Shown piece after piece: positions 19,797 to 29,607 of a stretch of 64,000 nt of DNA. The translations under genes and the position numbers were made by a program. The notes under the pieces are model-generated. The model was not told the origin of the DNA. It did no database searches and saw nothing but the letters and a program-made list of their open reading frames with translations. The stretch covers positions 4,154,001 to 4,218,000 of the forward strand of contig NZ_JAFBBZ010000001.1 of NCBI RefSeq assembly GCF_016907435.1. The letters run 5' to 3'. Source of the stretch: Nocardioides salarius (GTDB lineage: Bacteria; Actinomycetota; Actinomycetes; Propionibacteriales; Nocardioidaceae). Numbering within the stretch: position 1 is the first letter of the stretch; every line of letters begins with the position of its first letter.

Positions 19797-22316
19797 TCAG
19801 CCTTGCACATCGTCGGCAACGCCCGGGTCGACCGCGGGCACGTCGGCGGCGCTCGCCGGCACGCGCAGGGCGACCGGGCCGGAGCACGCCGCGACCGCCT
19901 GCGACCCGGGCACGCCGGAGCCGTCGCGGCGCCCGGTCGCGGCGGGCAGCTCGACCGGCGCACCGCTGGCCGCGGCGGCGCGGGCGGGGGCGGTGCCCGC
20001 CCAGGCCAGGACCAGCGCGTCCTCGCCCTTGAGGAAGCGGTGGCAGCGCACGCCGCCGGTGGCGCGACCCTTGGCGGGGTACTCGCTGAACGGCGTCACC
20101 TTGATCGCGCCCACCTCGGTGCCGGGCAGGGCGGTGGCGGAGCCGGAGGCGGTGACCAGCACCGCGCCCTCCGGCGCCGACGGGTCGACGACCCCGAACC
20201 ACAGCACCGCCTGGCCGTCGGTGAGCCGGATGCCGGCGATGCCGCCGCCGGACCGGCCCTGGGGACGCACCGCGTCGGCGGAGAAGTGCAGCAGCTGGGC
20301 GTCGGTGCTGACGAAGCACAGCGACTCCTGGCCGGTCACGAGCTCGACGGCGCCGACGACCTCGTCGTCGTCCTTGAGCCCGATCACCTCCCAGTCGTCG
20401 CGGTTGAGCACCTCGGGGTTGACGCGCTTGACGACGCCCTGCCGGGTGCCCAGCGCCAGGCCGGGCCCGTCGGTGGCCAGCGTGCACAGCGACAGCGCCC
20501 GCTCGCCGGTCTCGAGGGAGAGCAACTCGCTGAGCGGCACCCCGCCCTGCAGGTTGGGGTCGTTGGCCGAGGCGGGGATGGTCGGCAGGTCGAGCACCGT
20601 CAGGCGCAGCAGCCGCCCGCGGCTGGTCAGCACCCCGACCTCGGCGCGCGCGGTCGTGGCCACCGCGGAGACCACGACGTCGTGGTTGGTGCGGTCGCCA
20701 CCCACGCCCGGCGCCTCGGCGCTCGAGGAGCGCGCCAGCAGGCCCGTGGAGGACAGGTAGGCGAAGCACGGGTCGTCGGCGACCTCGAGCGGCGTAGCCG
20801 CCGCGGCCGCCGGGGTCCCGGCCGACTCCAGCAGCACCGTGCGGCGCGGGGTGCCGTAGGTCTTGGCGACCTCGGCCAGCTCGTCGGAGACGACCTCGCG
20901 CAGCAGCTGGTCGTCGGCCAGGATCGCGTCGAGCGCCTCGATCTCGCCGCGCAGCTGCTCCTGCTCCTTCTCCAGCTCGATGCGGCTGAAGCGGGTCAGG
21001 CGACGCAGCTGCATCTCGAGGATGTAGTCGGCCTGCAGCACCGAGAGCTCGAAGACCGTGGTCAGCCGCTCGCGTGCGGCGCCGGCGTCGTCGCTGGTGC
21101 GGATCACCTGGATGACCTCGTCGATGTCGAGCAGCGCGACCAGCAGGCCGTCGACCAGGTGCAGGCGCTCGGCCTTCTTGGTGCGGCGGAACTGCGTGCG
21201 CCGGCGTACGACGTCGTAGCGGTGGCCCAGGAAGACCTCGAGCATCTCCTTGAGCCCCAGGGTGCGGGGCTGGCCGTCGACGAGGGCGACGTTGTTGATG
21301 CCGAAGGAGTCCTCGAGCGGGGTCTGGCGGTAGAGCTGCTCGAGCAGCGCCTCGGGCACGAACCCGTTCTTGACCTCGATGACCAGGCGCAGGCCGTGGT
21401 CGCGGTCGGTGAGGTCCTTGATGTCGGAGATGCCCTGGACCTTCTTGGCCTGCACGAGGGTCTTGATGCGCTCGACGATCTTCTCGGTGCCCACGCCGTA
21501 GGGCATCTCGGTCACCACGATCGCCTTGCGCCGACCGATCGTCTCGATGCGGGCCGTGGCGCGCATCTTGAAGGTGCCGCGGCCGGTCTCGTAGGCGTCG
21601 CGGATGCCGTCGAGGCCCACGATCTTGCCGCCGGTGGGCAGGTCGGGGCCGGGGATGAAGCGCATCAGGTCGTCGATGCCGGCGCCCGGGTGGATGATCA
21701 GGTGCCGCAGCGCCTGGACCACCTCGACGAGGTTGTGGGGGGCGCAGTTGGTGGCCATGCCGACCGCGATGCCGGTGGTGCCGTTGACCACCAGGTTGGG
21801 GATCGCCGACGGCAGCACCGACGGCTCCATCTCGCGGGAGTCGTAGTTGGGCCTGAAGTCGACGGTGTCCTCGTCGATGGAGGCGGTCATCGCCACGGCC
21901 GGCGGGGCCATCCGGCACTCGGTGTAGCGCATGGCGGCGGGGGAGTCGTCGGGCGAGCCGAAGTTGCCGTGCCCGTCGATGAAGGGCAGCCGCATCGACC
22001 ACGGCTGGGCGGTGCGGACCAGGGCGTCGTAGATCGCGGAGTCGCCGTGGGGGTGCAGGCGACCCATCACCTCGCCGACGACGCGGGCGCTCTTCACGTG
22101 CCCGCGGTCGGGGAAGAGCCGCATCTCGTTCATCGTGTAGAGGATCCGCCGCTGCACCGGCTTGAGACCGTCGCGCGCGTCGGGCAGCGCCCGGGAGTAG
22201 ATGACGGAGTAGGCGTACTCCAGGAACGAGCTGCGCATCTCGTCGCCGACGTCGATGTCGAGGATGTGCTCCTCGAAGTCGTCGGGCAGCGGCTGCTTGG
22301 TGGAACCCTTGGCCAT
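19797..22316 (-). CDS. parC: DNA topoisomerase IV subunit A-like (ParC)
   Basis: Encodes 839 residues. The breakage-rejoining domain contains the quinolone region [14 protein letters not shown] (Ser93, Asp97, the residues typical of drug-sensitive enzymes) and catalytic Tyr131 in MRYTECRM. A coiled-coil/tower region and then a C-terminal beta-pinwheel (about 490-839) follow. With the ParE-like subunit about 7.3 kb upstream it forms a second type IIA topoisomerase. The ATG at 22316 is chosen since conserved sequence starts close after it and GGGGAG is 9 nt upstream; a longer in-frame start is not needed. It is divergent from the acetyltransferase/ligase gene. Confidence 0.93.
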   Translation of the reverse strand: MAKGSTKQPLPDDFEEHILDIDVGDEMRSSFLEYAYSVIYSRALPDARDGLKPVQRRILYTMNEMRLFPDRGHVKSARVVGEVMGRLHPHGDSAIYDALVRTAQPWSMRLPFIDGHGNFGSPDDSPAAMRYTECRMAPPAVAMTASIDEDTVDFRPNYDSREMEPSVLPSAIPNLVVNGTTGIAVGMATNCAPHNLVEVVQALRHLIIHPGAGIDDLMRFIPGPDLPTGGKIVGLDGIRDAYETGRGTFKMRATARIETIGRRKAIVVTEMPYGVGTEKIVERIKTLVQAKKVQGISDIKDLTDRDHGLRLVIEVKNGFVPEALLEQLYRQTPLEDSFGINNVALVDGQPRTLGLKEMLEVFLGHRYDVVRRRTQFRRTKKAERLHLVDGLLVALLDIDEVIQVIRTSDDAGAARERLTTVFELSVLQADYILEMQLRRLTRFSRIELEKEQEQLRGEIEALDAILADDQLLREVVSDELAEVAKTYGTPRRTVLLESAGTPAAAAATPLEVADDPCFAYLSSTGLLARSSSAEAPGVGGDRTNHDVVVSAVATTARAEVGVLTSRGRLLRLTVLDLPTIPASANDPNLQGGVPLSELLSLETGERALSLCTLATDGPGLALGTRQGVVKRVNPEVLNRDDWEVIGLKDDDEVVGAVELVTGQESLCFVSTDAQLLHFSADAVRPQGRSGGGIAGIRLTDGQAVLWFGVVDPSAPEGAVLVTASGSATALPGTEVGAIKVTPFSEYPAKGRATGGVRCHRFLKGEDALVLAWAGTAPARAAAASGAPVELPAATGRRDGSGVPGSQAVAACSGPVALRVPASAADVPAVDPGVADDVQG

Positions 22317-22379
22317 GGGGCCATTCTCCCCGCACGTCCCCGCGCTCGGCGCCGGGGCACGCCGGTCGCGGGTCTTCGG

Positions 22380-22385
22380 TAGATT
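22380..22385 (+). promoter_or_regulatory. -10 hexamer for leaderless acetyltransferase/ligase gene
   Basis: TAGATT, 7 nt before the GTG at 22393; no Shine-Dalgarno precedes the start. Confidence 0.55.
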
Positions 22386-22392
22386 CCCTCTC

Positions 22393-25128
22393 GTGAGCGG
22401 CGGCCCCCAGCAGGACGACATCGAGACCTCCACCGAGCCCGCGGCACCCGGTGCCCCACGGCACTGGGAGGCCGACGTCCTGCTGCGCGACGGACGCACC
22501 GCCCACATCCGCCCGATCCGCCCCGACGACGCCGAGCTGCTCGTCGACTTCTACAGCCGCGTCTCGGACCGCTCGAAGTACTACCGGTTCTTCTCGCCCA
22601 TGCCGCGCCTCTCCGACCGCGACGTGCAGCGCTTCACCCGCGTCGACCACCACGACCGGGTGGCGCTGGTGCTGGTGCTGGCCGACCGGATGATCGCGGT
22701 CGGCCGCTACGACCGGGTCCGCACCGGCGAGGCCGAGGTCGCGTTCCTGGTCGAGGACCAGCACCAGGGCCGCGGCATCGCCCAGCTGCTGCTCGAGCAC
22801 CTGGCGCAGGCCGGTCGCGAGCGCGGGCTCGAGAAGTTCACCGCCGAGGTGCTGCCCGACAACTCCCGGATGATCCAGACCTTCCGCGACGCCGGCTACC
22901 GCGTGGCCAGCGAGTTCGAGGACGGCGTCATCCAGCTGGAGTTCCCGATCGACGCCACCGACACCGCGATCGGGGTGATGCAGGACCGGGAGCACCGCGC
23001 CGAGTCCGCCTCGATCGAGAAGTTCTTCAACCCCCGCTCGGTGGCCATCATCGGCGCCTCGCGCCGCCAGGACACGATCGGCCAGACGCTGGTGCGCAAC
23101 CTGGTGATGGGCGACTTCACCGGTCGCGTGTACGCCGTGAACCCGTCGGCGGGCGCGGTGTCGGGGCTGCCGGCGTACAAGAGCGTGGGGGAGATCCCCG
23201 ACCACGTCGACGTGGCCATCGTCGCGGTGCCCGCCGACGCGGTGCAGGACGTCGTGCTCGACTGCGCGGCCAAGGGCGTGCACGGGCTGGTGGTGATCTC
23301 CAGCGGCTTCGCCGAGACCGGCGAGGAGGGCCGCCAGCGCCAGCGTCGCCTCGTGGGGCTCTCGCGCTCCTACGGGCTGCGCCTGATCGGGCCCAACTGC
23401 CTGGGCGTCATCAACACCGACCCCGGTGTCTCCATCAACGCCTCGCTGTCGTCGGTGATGCCGCCGCGCGGGCGGGCCGGCTTCTTCTGCCAGTCCGGTG
23501 CGCTGGGCTCGGCGATCCTCGAGAAGGTCCAGAACCGCGGGCTGGGCCTGTCGACCTTCGTCAGCGCCGGCAACCGCGCCGACGTGTCGGGCAACGACCT
23601 GCTGCAGTACTGGGAGGAGGACGACTCCACCGAGGTCGTGCTGCTCTACCTGGAGTCGATCGGCAACCCGCGCAAGTTCTCCCGGATCGCGCGACGGGTC
23701 TCGCTGCGCAAGCCGATCATCGCGGTGCGCTCGGGGCGCACCACGCAGGGCGTGCCGATGGGGCACGCGGTGCGCAAGATCGCCGCCCCGCCGGCGGCCG
23801 TCGACGCGATGTTCCGCCAGGCCGGGATCATCCAGGTCGACACCCTCGACGAGATGTTCGACGTCGCCCAGCTGGTGGCCCACCAGCCGCTGCCGCGTGG
23901 GCGCCGGGTCGCGATCGTGGGCAACTCCGACGCGCTGGGCCTGCTGGCCGCCGACGCCGCGGCCGCGGTCGGCCTGGTGGTCAACAAGGCGGTGCCGCTG
24001 GGCGCCGAGGCGACCGCCGAGGACTTCGAGGACGCGCTCGACGCGGCCATCGACGACCCCGACGTCGACTCCGTGGTCGCGGTCTACACCCCGCCGCTCA
24101 ACGTCAGCGGCGAGGAGGTCGCCAACGTGCTGGCCGCGATCGGGGAGCAGTCCGACAAGCCCCTGGTCTCGACCTTCCTGGGCGTCGAGGGCGTGCCCGA
24201 GCTGCTGCGCGTGCCCGACGTGGCCGGCTCCACGGCCGGGCGCGGCTCGGTGCCGTCGTACCCCGCCGTCGAGGCGGCGGTGCGGGCCCTGGCCCGTGTC
24301 GTCGACTACGCCGTGTGGCTGCGCACCCCCGACGGCACACCCCTGGACCCCGAGGGCGCCGACGACGACACCGCACGCGGCATCGTCAACCGGGTGCTGG
24401 CCGAGCACCCCCAGGGCGCCGAGCTGGGCCGCGACGACCTGCGGGCCCTGCTGGCCGCCTACGACATCGACCTGTGGCCCTCGCGGGTCGTGAGCAGCCT
24501 CGGCGAGGCCAACGCCGCCGGCGCCGAGCTCGGGTGGGACGTGGTGCTCAAGGCGACCGCCGACCACCTGCGCGAGCGCCCCGACCTGGCCCACGTGTGG
24601 CGCAACATCGACGGCGTCAACCAGATGCGCGACGCCTGGGCCTCGCTGTCGGCCCTGGTGGGCGAGGAGGACCTGACCGACGCGTTCCTGGTGCAGGGCA
24701 CCGCCCCGCCCGGGGTGCCGGTGTCGATCTCGAGCATCGAGGACCCGCTCTTCGGGCCGGTGGTCTCCTTCGGCATCTCCGGACCGCTCACCGAGCTGCT
24801 CGGCGACCGGGCCTACCGCATCCCGCCGCTGGGCACCCGCGACGCCGCCGCGATGGTGCGCGAGGTCAAGGCCAGCCCGATGCTCTTCGGCTACCGGGGC
24901 AGCGAGGTCGTCGACGTCGGGGAGGTCGAGCGGCTCATCAGCCGCGTCTCGCAGCTGCAGAACGACATGCCCCAGCTCTCCGCCCTCGAGCTCGGGCTGG
25001 TGCTCGCCGGGCCCTCGGGATCGACCGTGCTCGACGCCTCGGCGCGGGTCGAGCCGGCCGCCGACTCGCGCTCCGACTGGTTCGTGCGCCGGATGCCCTC
25101 ACAGCCGGGCGACACCATTCCGAGCTGA
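22393..25128 (+). CDS. GNAT acetyltransferase / ADP-forming acyl-CoA synthetase-like fusion (protein lysine acetyltransferase type)
   Basis: Encodes 911 residues. The N-terminus (about 20-185) is a GNAT domain with the acetyl-CoA loop [18 protein letters not shown]. The remainder is the acetate-CoA ligase (ADP-forming)-like arrangement: CoA-binding ([20 protein letters not shown]), succinyl-CoA-ligase-like ([11 protein letters not shown]) and ATP-grasp-like parts. Proteins with these parts, such as Salmonella Pat, acetylate lysines of acyl-CoA synthetases. Here the GNAT part is N-terminal, the order reported for some actinobacterial enzymes. Whether the ligase half is active cannot be read. 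The GTG start follows a leaderless-type hexamer. Confidence 0.9.
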   Translation: MSGGPQQDDIETSTEPAAPGAPRHWEADVLLRDGRTAHIRPIRPDDAELLVDFYSRVSDRSKYYRFFSPMPRLSDRDVQRFTRVDHHDRVALVLVLADRMIAVGRYDRVRTGEAEVAFLVEDQHQGRGIAQLLLEHLAQAGRERGLEKFTAEVLPDNSRMIQTFRDAGYRVASEFEDGVIQLEFPIDATDTAIGVMQDREHRAESASIEKFFNPRSVAIIGASRRQDTIGQTLVRNLVMGDFTGRVYAVNPSAGAVSGLPAYKSVGEIPDHVDVAIVAVPADAVQDVVLDCAAKGVHGLVVISSGFAETGEEGRQRQRRLVGLSRSYGLRLIGPNCLGVINTDPGVSINASLSSVMPPRGRAGFFCQSGALGSAILEKVQNRGLGLSTFVSAGNRADVSGNDLLQYWEEDDSTEVVLLYLESIGNPRKFSRIARRVSLRKPIIAVRSGRTTQGVPMGHAVRKIAAPPAAVDAMFRQAGIIQVDTLDEMFDVAQLVAHQPLPRGRRVAIVGNSDALGLLAADAAAAVGLVVNKAVPLGAEATAEDFEDALDAAIDDPDVDSVVAVYTPPLNVSGEEVANVLAAIGEQSDKPLVSTFLGVEGVPELLRVPDVAGSTAGRGSVPSYPAVEAAVRALARVVDYAVWLRTPDGTPLDPEGADDDTARGIVNRVLAEHPQGAELGRDDLRALLAAYDIDLWPSRVVSSLGEANAAGAELGWDVVLKATADHLRERPDLAHVWRNIDGVNQMRDAWASLSALVGEEDLTDAFLVQGTAPPGVPVSISSIEDPLFGPVVSFGISGPLTELLGDRAYRIPPLGTRDAAAMVREVKASPMLFGYRGSEVVDVGEVERLISRVSQLQNDMPQLSALELGLVLAGPSGSTVLDASARVEPAADSRSDWFVRRMPSQPGDTIPS

Positions 25129-25142
25129 GGTCGACCTACCCG

Positions 25143-25148
25143 TATGCT
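25143..25148 (+). promoter_or_regulatory. -10 hexamer for the sulfotransferase gene
   Basis: TATGCT, 8 nt before the ATG at 25157. Confidence 0.45.
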
Positions 25149-25156
25149 CCGTGGTC

Positions 25157-25810
25157 ATGGTGATCTCTGACAGCGCGCGCCTGCTCTTCGTGCACGTGCA
25201 GAAGACGGGTGGGTCGACCATCCACAACCGGCTCACGGAGGTCCTGCCCGACGCACGCCAGGTCAAGGGCGTCGACCGGCACGCCACGCTGGGCCAGATC
25301 CTGCGCGCCGAGCCCGAGCTGTCGACGTACTGGACCTTCGGGATCGTGCGCAACCCGTGGGCGCGGATGCTGTCGTGGTTCCGCATGGTCGAGCGCTTCC
25401 GCGACTCCGAGCAGGACGGCGAGCGCCGCCTGGACCGCAAGAACCAGTTCATCCGCTCGGTCGCCGAGACCTGCCCGGACTTCGAGTCCTTCATCATGAA
25501 GGGCCTCGACGAGTTCTCCCGGCTGCAGACGCCGCAGTGGCGCTACCTGGCCACCAAGACGCGCCGCGCCGACATGATCGGGCGCCAGGAGAGCCTCGAG
25601 GCCGACCTGCGCGCCGTGCAGGCCCGCTTCGACATCGCCTGGGAGCCGCTGAAGAGCGTCAACATCGACCGCACCCGCCCCGACTACAAGGCGGGCCCCG
25701 AGCTCGGTGGGCGCGACACCCGCTACCGCAGCGAGTACACCGACGAGATGGCCCGACGCGTCGAGGCGGCCTTCGCCCGCGACGTCACCGCCTTCGGATA
25801 CGAGTTCTGA
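25157..25810 (+). CDS. Sulfotransferase family protein
   Basis: Encodes 217 residues. The PAPS 5'-phosphosulfate loop is HVQKTGGSTIHNRL (residues ~13-26) and the 3'-phosphate site is GIVRNPWARMLSWFRM (~60-75), the two hallmarks of the membrane/carbohydrate sulfotransferase superfamily. It would transfer sulfate from PAPS to an unknown hydroxyl acceptor, perhaps a glycan or lipid. An alternative GTG start at 25151 adds two residues; ATG at 25157 suits the leaderless spacing. It leads a plus-strand set with DUF5998 and a phosphodiesterase-like gene, 2 bp and overlapping spacing respectively, which suggests an operon. Confidence 0.85.
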   Translation: MVISDSARLLFVHVQKTGGSTIHNRLTEVLPDARQVKGVDRHATLGQILRAEPELSTYWTFGIVRNPWARMLSWFRMVERFRDSEQDGERRLDRKNQFIRSVAETCPDFESFIMKGLDEFSRLQTPQWRYLATKTRRADMIGRQESLEADLRAVQARFDIAWEPLKSVNIDRTRPDYKAGPELGGRDTRYRSEYTDEMARRVEAAFARDVTAFGYEF

Positions 25811-25812
25811 GC

Positions 25813-26409
25813 ATGCGCGCCCGCACCGACGACCGTGACCGCCTGCGCGAGCTGCGCGCCGCCATCGACCGCACCGGCTACTACCCCGAGGTGGTCGGCG
25901 AGGGCGTCCAGGCCGCCGTGGCCGGCGAGCAGGTGGTCTCCTTCTTCGTCCACCACGAGCCGACCTTCGAGCACGACGAGGTGCGCCGGCACCTGTCGGT
26001 GGTGGTGCTGACCCCGACCCGGCTGGTGCTGGCCCACACCGACGAGCACACCGGCGACGACCTGCTGCCCGAGCCCTACACCTCGACCTCCACCGAGGCG
26101 ATCCGGCTCAGCGCGGTGCGCTCGGTGGTGGTGACCCGGATGGTCGCCAACCCGACCTCGGGCCCGGGCCACCCGGCCGAGGCCGTGATGACGATCGGCT
26201 GGGGCGGGGTGAGCCGGGTCGACCTCGAGCCCGCCGGCTGCAGCGACCCCGAGTGCGACGCCGACCACGGCTACACCGGGGTCCTGGCCCCCGACGACTT
26301 CTCGCTGCGGGTCTCGTCCGCCGCCGACGGCAAGGACGCCGTGGCCGGGCTGCTCGCCTTCGCCGAGTCCCTGTCGTCGCGCACCCACCAGGCGCCGTCG
26401 GCGCCGTGA
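25813..26409 (+). CDS. DUF5998 family protein
   Basis: Encodes 198 residues; the sequence LRELRAAIDRTGYYPEVVGEGVQAAVAGE near the N-terminus and RRHLSVVVLTPTRLVLAHTDEH mark the actinobacterial DUF5998 family. A Cys pair (CSDPECDADH, about residues 139-148) could bind metal. Function is unknown. It begins 2 bp after the sulfotransferase stop and overlaps the next gene by GTGA, so the three are likely translated from one message. Confidence 0.85.
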   Translation: MRARTDDRDRLRELRAAIDRTGYYPEVVGEGVQAAVAGEQVVSFFVHHEPTFEHDEVRRHLSVVVLTPTRLVLAHTDEHTGDDLLPEPYTSTSTEAIRLSAVRSVVVTRMVANPTSGPGHPAEAVMTIGWGGVSRVDLEPAGCSDPECDADHGYTGVLAPDDFSLRVSSAADGKDAVAGLLAFAESLSSRTHQAPSAP

Positions 26410-27524
26410 CGTTCCTCGCGCCCGGGTACGGCGACCGGTCGCTGGCCGACGTGGTGCCCGCGGTCGGTGCCGCCCTGGGGGTGCGTCTCGAGGGTGCCGC
26501 GCACGAGGGGCTCGCGCTGCCCGAGGCGCCGGCGTACGTGGTGTTCCTCGTCGACGGTCTCGGGGCGCGGCTGCTGGAGCGCTACGCGCACGTGGCGCCG
26601 TACCTGTCGTCCCTGCGCAGCGCCGCCCCGGGGGCGACGGCCGGGGTGCCGTCGACGACCGCCACCAGCCTGACCTCGCTCGGCACCGGGCTGCCGCCGG
26701 GCGCGCACGGCGTCGTGGGGTTCACCTCGCGGGTGCCCGGCACCGAGCGGCTGCTCAACGCGCTGGCGTGGCCGAGCGACGTCGACCCGGCCGAGTGGCA
26801 GCCGCACCCGACCGTCTTCTCGCGGCTGCGCGAGCGGGGCGTGGCGGTCAGCGTCGTCAACAAGCGCGAGTTCGTCAGCAGCGGGCTGACCCGGGCCGCC
26901 CACCGCGGCGCCGACTTCGTGGGCGCCGACAAGGTGGGGGAGCGGATCGCGGCCGCGGTCGCGGCCTCCGACCACGCGCCCTCCCTGACCTACCTCTACG
27001 ACGGCGACCTCGACTGGACGGGGCACCGCTACGGCGTCGCCTCCACCGAGTGGCTGCAGCAGCTGGCGATGATCGACCACGAGGCCGAGCAGCTGCGCGA
27101 GGCGCTGCCGTCCTCGACCCGCCTGGTGGTCGTCGCCGACCACGGCATGGTCGACTCCCCGGACGCCTCGCGCGTCGACGTCGACACCGTGCACGAGCTG
27201 CGCGACGGGCTGGTGCTGTTCGGTGGCGAGGCCCGCTTCCGCCAGCTCTACTGCCAGCGCGGTGCGGTCGACGACGTCGTGGCCACCTGGCGCTCGGTGC
27301 TCGGCGACAGGGCCGAGGTGCTGACCCGCGAGGACGCCACCGCCCTGGGCTGGTTCGGCGAGGTCTCCTCCGCGGTGCGCCCGCGCATCGGCGACGTCGT
27401 GGTGGCCTGCCGGGGCGACGCGGCCGTCATCTCCAGCGTCGACTGGGCCTACGAGGCCCGCCTCGTGGGCCTGCACGGCTCGCTGACGCCCGAGGAGATG
27501 CTGATCCCGGTCCTGGTCGACTGA
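26406..27524 (+). CDS. Alkaline phosphatase superfamily / nucleotide pyrophosphatase-like phosphodiesterase
   Basis: Encodes 372 residues. The N-terminal metal-binding strand VVFLVDGLGARLLE (Asp near 45), the nucleophile loop GVPSTTATSLTSLGTG (Thr in STT), YLYDGDLDWTGHRYG, and VVVADHGMVD follow the order of the type I phosphodiesterase/nucleotide pyrophosphatase branch. It probably uses two metal ions to hydrolyse phosphodiesters. No signal peptide is seen, so a cytosolic site is inferred. Translation is coupled to DUF5998 by GTGA. A strong perfect hairpin follows the stop codon. Confidence 0.9.
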   Translation: MTFLAPGYGDRSLADVVPAVGAALGVRLEGAAHEGLALPEAPAYVVFLVDGLGARLLERYAHVAPYLSSLRSAAPGATAGVPSTTATSLTSLGTGLPPGAHGVVGFTSRVPGTERLLNALAWPSDVDPAEWQPHPTVFSRLRERGVAVSVVNKREFVSSGLTRAAHRGADFVGADKVGERIAAAVAASDHAPSLTYLYDGDLDWTGHRYGVASTEWLQQLAMIDHEAEQLREALPSSTRLVVVADHGMVDSPDASRVDVDTVHELRDGLVLFGGEARFRQLYCQRGAVDDVVATWRSVLGDRAEVLTREDATALGWFGEVSSAVRPRIGDVVVACRGDAAVISSVDWAYEARLVGLHGSLTPEEMLIPVLVD

Positions 27525-27541
27525 GGGGCTCGGCGGCCGCT

Positions 27542-27573
27542 GCAGGAGTCCCCGGCCGGCCGGGGACTCCTGC
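27542..27573. terminator. Perfect 32-bp palindromic terminator
   Basis: Arms of 16 bp (27542-27557 and 27558-27573) with no mismatch, 18 bp after the phosphodiesterase stop; convergent gene ends at 27652. Confidence 0.8.
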
Positions 27574-27625
27574 GCTTGTCAGGGGTTGCAACACCCATCA
27601 AGCGCAGGACTTCCCTGACAAGTCC
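27568..27625. repeat. Overlapping inverted repeats, mutually exclusive hairpins
   Basis: Two perfect repeats share the bases CTTG: TCCTGCGCTTG (27568-27578) with CAAGCGCAGGA (27599-27609), and CTTGTCAGGG (27575-27584) with CCCTGACAAG (27613-27622). A third short stem pairs GGACTT (27607-27612) with AAGTCC (27620-27625). They overlap the palindromic terminator. Confidence 0.6.
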
Positions 27626-27651
27626 GCGGTCTCGTCACGGCGTACGCCGGC

Positions 27652-28332
27652 TCAGGGCATGTCGGGGCAGTCCGCCCAGACCGCCGCCGACCGGCCGGTC
27701 TCCGTCTCCAGGTCTGCCGCCAGGACGCGTCCCTCGGGCAGGAACCTGTCCCAGGTCGCGATGACGGTCCGCTCGTCGTCCGGGACAGCGCCGGCGGCGG
27801 CGCCCCACGCGGCGAGGCGGTCGCGCAGGGTGTGGCTGATCGGCAGCCGGTCGAGGGGGACCGGTCGACTGCTGTCACGATCGAGGACCGACGTCTCCGG
27901 GCCCGGGGTGAGGCAGAGGCGTCCGGGGAGCGGGGCACGGGCGATCACCTCGGCGCTCAGCCAGTCGCCGAACGCTTCGACGGGTACGGCGCGCCGCGAC
28001 GCCACAGGCACGCTCACCAGGCCGGTCTCGAGCTCCTCCTGTGCGCGCCTGCGCTCCCTGCCCGACAAGGTGGGGACGTGCTCGGCCCACCAGGGCCGCG
28101 ACACCGCGACGGCGAGGCTGCCGGGCATCGTCGACAGGGGGTCGAGGCCATCGGCGAAGCCCAGGTGCTCCCAGGCGACGAACAGGTCGCGGGCCACCAG
28201 CAGCACGCCCTCGTGGTCGACGCGCGCGACCACCCGGCGGCCGGCCACGAGCTCGACGGCACCGAGGCTGAGCCCACGCGACCACTCCGACCACATGTCC
28301 TCGGCCGGTCCCTGCCTGCGTCCACCGAACAC
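27652..28332 (-). CDS. Hypothetical protein, 226 aa
   Basis: I do not recognise the family. The product is soluble and Trp-rich (WSEWSRG, AWEHLGF, RPWWAEH), with no clear catalytic motif. The GTG at 28332 is chosen because AGGAG lies 5 nt upstream and a TAGGGT -10-like hexamer precedes that by a normal leader; longer in-frame versions would begin upstream of this promoter. It stands alone between the phosphodiesterase gene (convergent) and the SRPBCC gene (divergent). Confidence 0.65.
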   Translation of the reverse strand: MFGGRRQGPAEDMWSEWSRGLSLGAVELVAGRRVVARVDHEGVLLVARDLFVAWEHLGFADGLDPLSTMPGSLAVAVSRPWWAEHVPTLSGRERRRAQEELETGLVSVPVASRRAVPVEAFGDWLSAEVIARAPLPGRLCLTPGPETSVLDRDSSRPVPLDRLPISHTLRDRLAAWGAAAGAVPDDERTVIATWDRFLPEGRVLAADLETETGRSAAVWADCPDMP

Positions 28333-28448
28333 CGCGGCTCCTCTCGACCCGCGCACCCTACGGCCGGTCACCCGTGGGGGTGGACGCGGGTCGCGCCGGC
28401 GCGGGTACCGACGAGGTGGACAAGCCACCACGACCAAAGGAGCACACC

Positions 28449-28880
28449 GTGCCGTCAGTCGAGCGCACCGTCACCGTCAGCCAGCCGATCCAGAAGGTCT
28501 GGGACTACCTCAGCGACTTCCGCAACAGCGAGGAGTGGGACCCGCCCTCGGTCAGCACCGAGCGCACCAGCGGCGACGGGGGAGTCGGGACGACCTACCA
28601 CAACGTCTCGAAGCTCCTCGGCTCCGAGCAGGAGGTCGACTACACCGTCACGAAGTTCGAGGAGCCGCACACCTTCCAGCTCGAGGGCGACGCCGGGTCG
28701 ATCCAGCTGCTCGACACCATCACCTGCGAGGAGAGCGACGGGCACACCTCGGTGACCTACCACGCCGAGTTCGACCCGCAGGGTGCCGCGAAGCTGGCCG
28801 AGCCGCTGATGCCCGCCGGCCTGAAGGTGCTGGCCGACAAGGTCGCGGCCAGCATGGAGGAGCACCTGAGCAGGCTCTGA
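28449..28880 (+). CDS. SRPBCC family protein (polyketide cyclase/dehydrase-like lipid-binding fold)
   Basis: Encodes 143 residues. The START/Bet v1-like opening SVERTVTVSQPIQKVWDYLSDFRNSEEWDPPS and the long C-terminal helix LMPAGLKVLADKVAASMEEHLSRL define the SRPBCC fold, which binds hydrophobic ligands in a cavity. The ligand is not known. The GTG start has AAAGGAG 6 nt upstream, decisive for this start. It is convergent with thymidine kinase. Confidence 0.88.
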   Translation: MPSVERTVTVSQPIQKVWDYLSDFRNSEEWDPPSVSTERTSGDGGVGTTYHNVSKLLGSEQEVDYTVTKFEEPHTFQLEGDAGSIQLLDTITCEESDGHTSVTYHAEFDPQGAAKLAEPLMPAGLKVLADKVAASMEEHLSRL

Positions 28881-28897
28881 GCCCCGGGCCCGTGGGG

Positions 28898-29569
28898 TCA
28901 GCCGAAGGGCAGCGGCTCGGGCGCGAGGGAGACCGCCTTCGCCCGGGCCGCGGTGAGACGGCGCCGGTGGTGCTGGCGGCAGAGCACCTCGTAGGCCACG
29001 TCGGCATCGGCGTCGGAGGTGGGCTCCGGCGCCTCGCCGTCCTCGACGTCGCCCACGACGACGACCTCGCCCTCGGTGACCATCACGCCGTTCTCGGTGC
29101 GGGCGTTGTGGGTGGCGCGCTTGCCGCACCAGCACAGCGCCTCCACCTGCAGCACGTTCATCCGGTCGGCCAGCTCGACGAGGCGGCCGGAGCCCGGGAA
29201 CAGCTCGGTGCGGAAGTCGGTGAGGATGCCGAAGGCGAAGACGTCGATCTGCAGCTCGTCGACGATCTTGGCCAGCTGGTCGACCTGGTCGCGGGTGTAG
29301 AACTGCGCCTCGTCGCAGATGACGTAGTCGATGCGGGTGCCCTGGGTGAGGCTGTCGACGACGTGGCGCCAGAAGTCGAAGTCGGCGTCGACCTCGAGGG
29401 CCTCGTGGGTCAGGCCCAGGCGGCTGGAGATGCGTCCCTGGCCCGCCCGGTCACGGGTGACGAAGATCCGTCCCTGCCGACCGCGGGCGGCGTGGTTGTG
29501 GTTCGTCTGGAGCGCCAGGGTGCTCTTGCCCGAGTCCATGGTCCCGGTGAAGAAGTGCAGTTCGGCCAC
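28898..29569 (-). CDS. tdk: Thymidine kinase (type II)
   Basis: Encodes 223 residues. Walker A is GTMDSGKST (about 9-17) and Walker B DYVICDEAQF; the Cys-containing zinc knuckle is CWCGKRATHNAR and LCRQHH. It phosphorylates thymidine to dTMP in the salvage pathway. The C-terminus has an acidic insertion (about 180-195) between the two zinc-binding pairs. The GTG at 29569 is preferred because conserved sequence begins there and AGAGGA lies about 10 nt before it; a longer start six codons upstream would overlap the promoter area of the divergent sulfurtransferase. Confidence 0.95.
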   Translation of the reverse strand: MAELHFFTGTMDSGKSTLALQTNHNHAARGRQGRIFVTRDRAGQGRISSRLGLTHEALEVDADFDFWRHVVDSLTQGTRIDYVICDEAQFYTRDQVDQLAKIVDELQIDVFAFGILTDFRTELFPGSGRLVELADRMNVLQVEALCWCGKRATHNARTENGVMVTEGEVVVVGDVEDGEAPEPTSDADADVAYEVLCRQHHRRRLTAARAKAVSLAPEPLPFG

Positions 29570-29607
29570 GGGGCGCGATCCTCTCACGCCCCCGTCGGTA
29601 CGGCACG

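Noticed and set aside
19078-24594. Very long minus-strand open frame (1,838 codons) across lprG, parC and the acetyltransferase gene
   Set aside because: It is a joining of the lprG frame with antisense and out-of-frame high-GC sequence; only the last 237 residues (lprG) are real. parC and the acetyltransferase fusion have clear domains in other frames.
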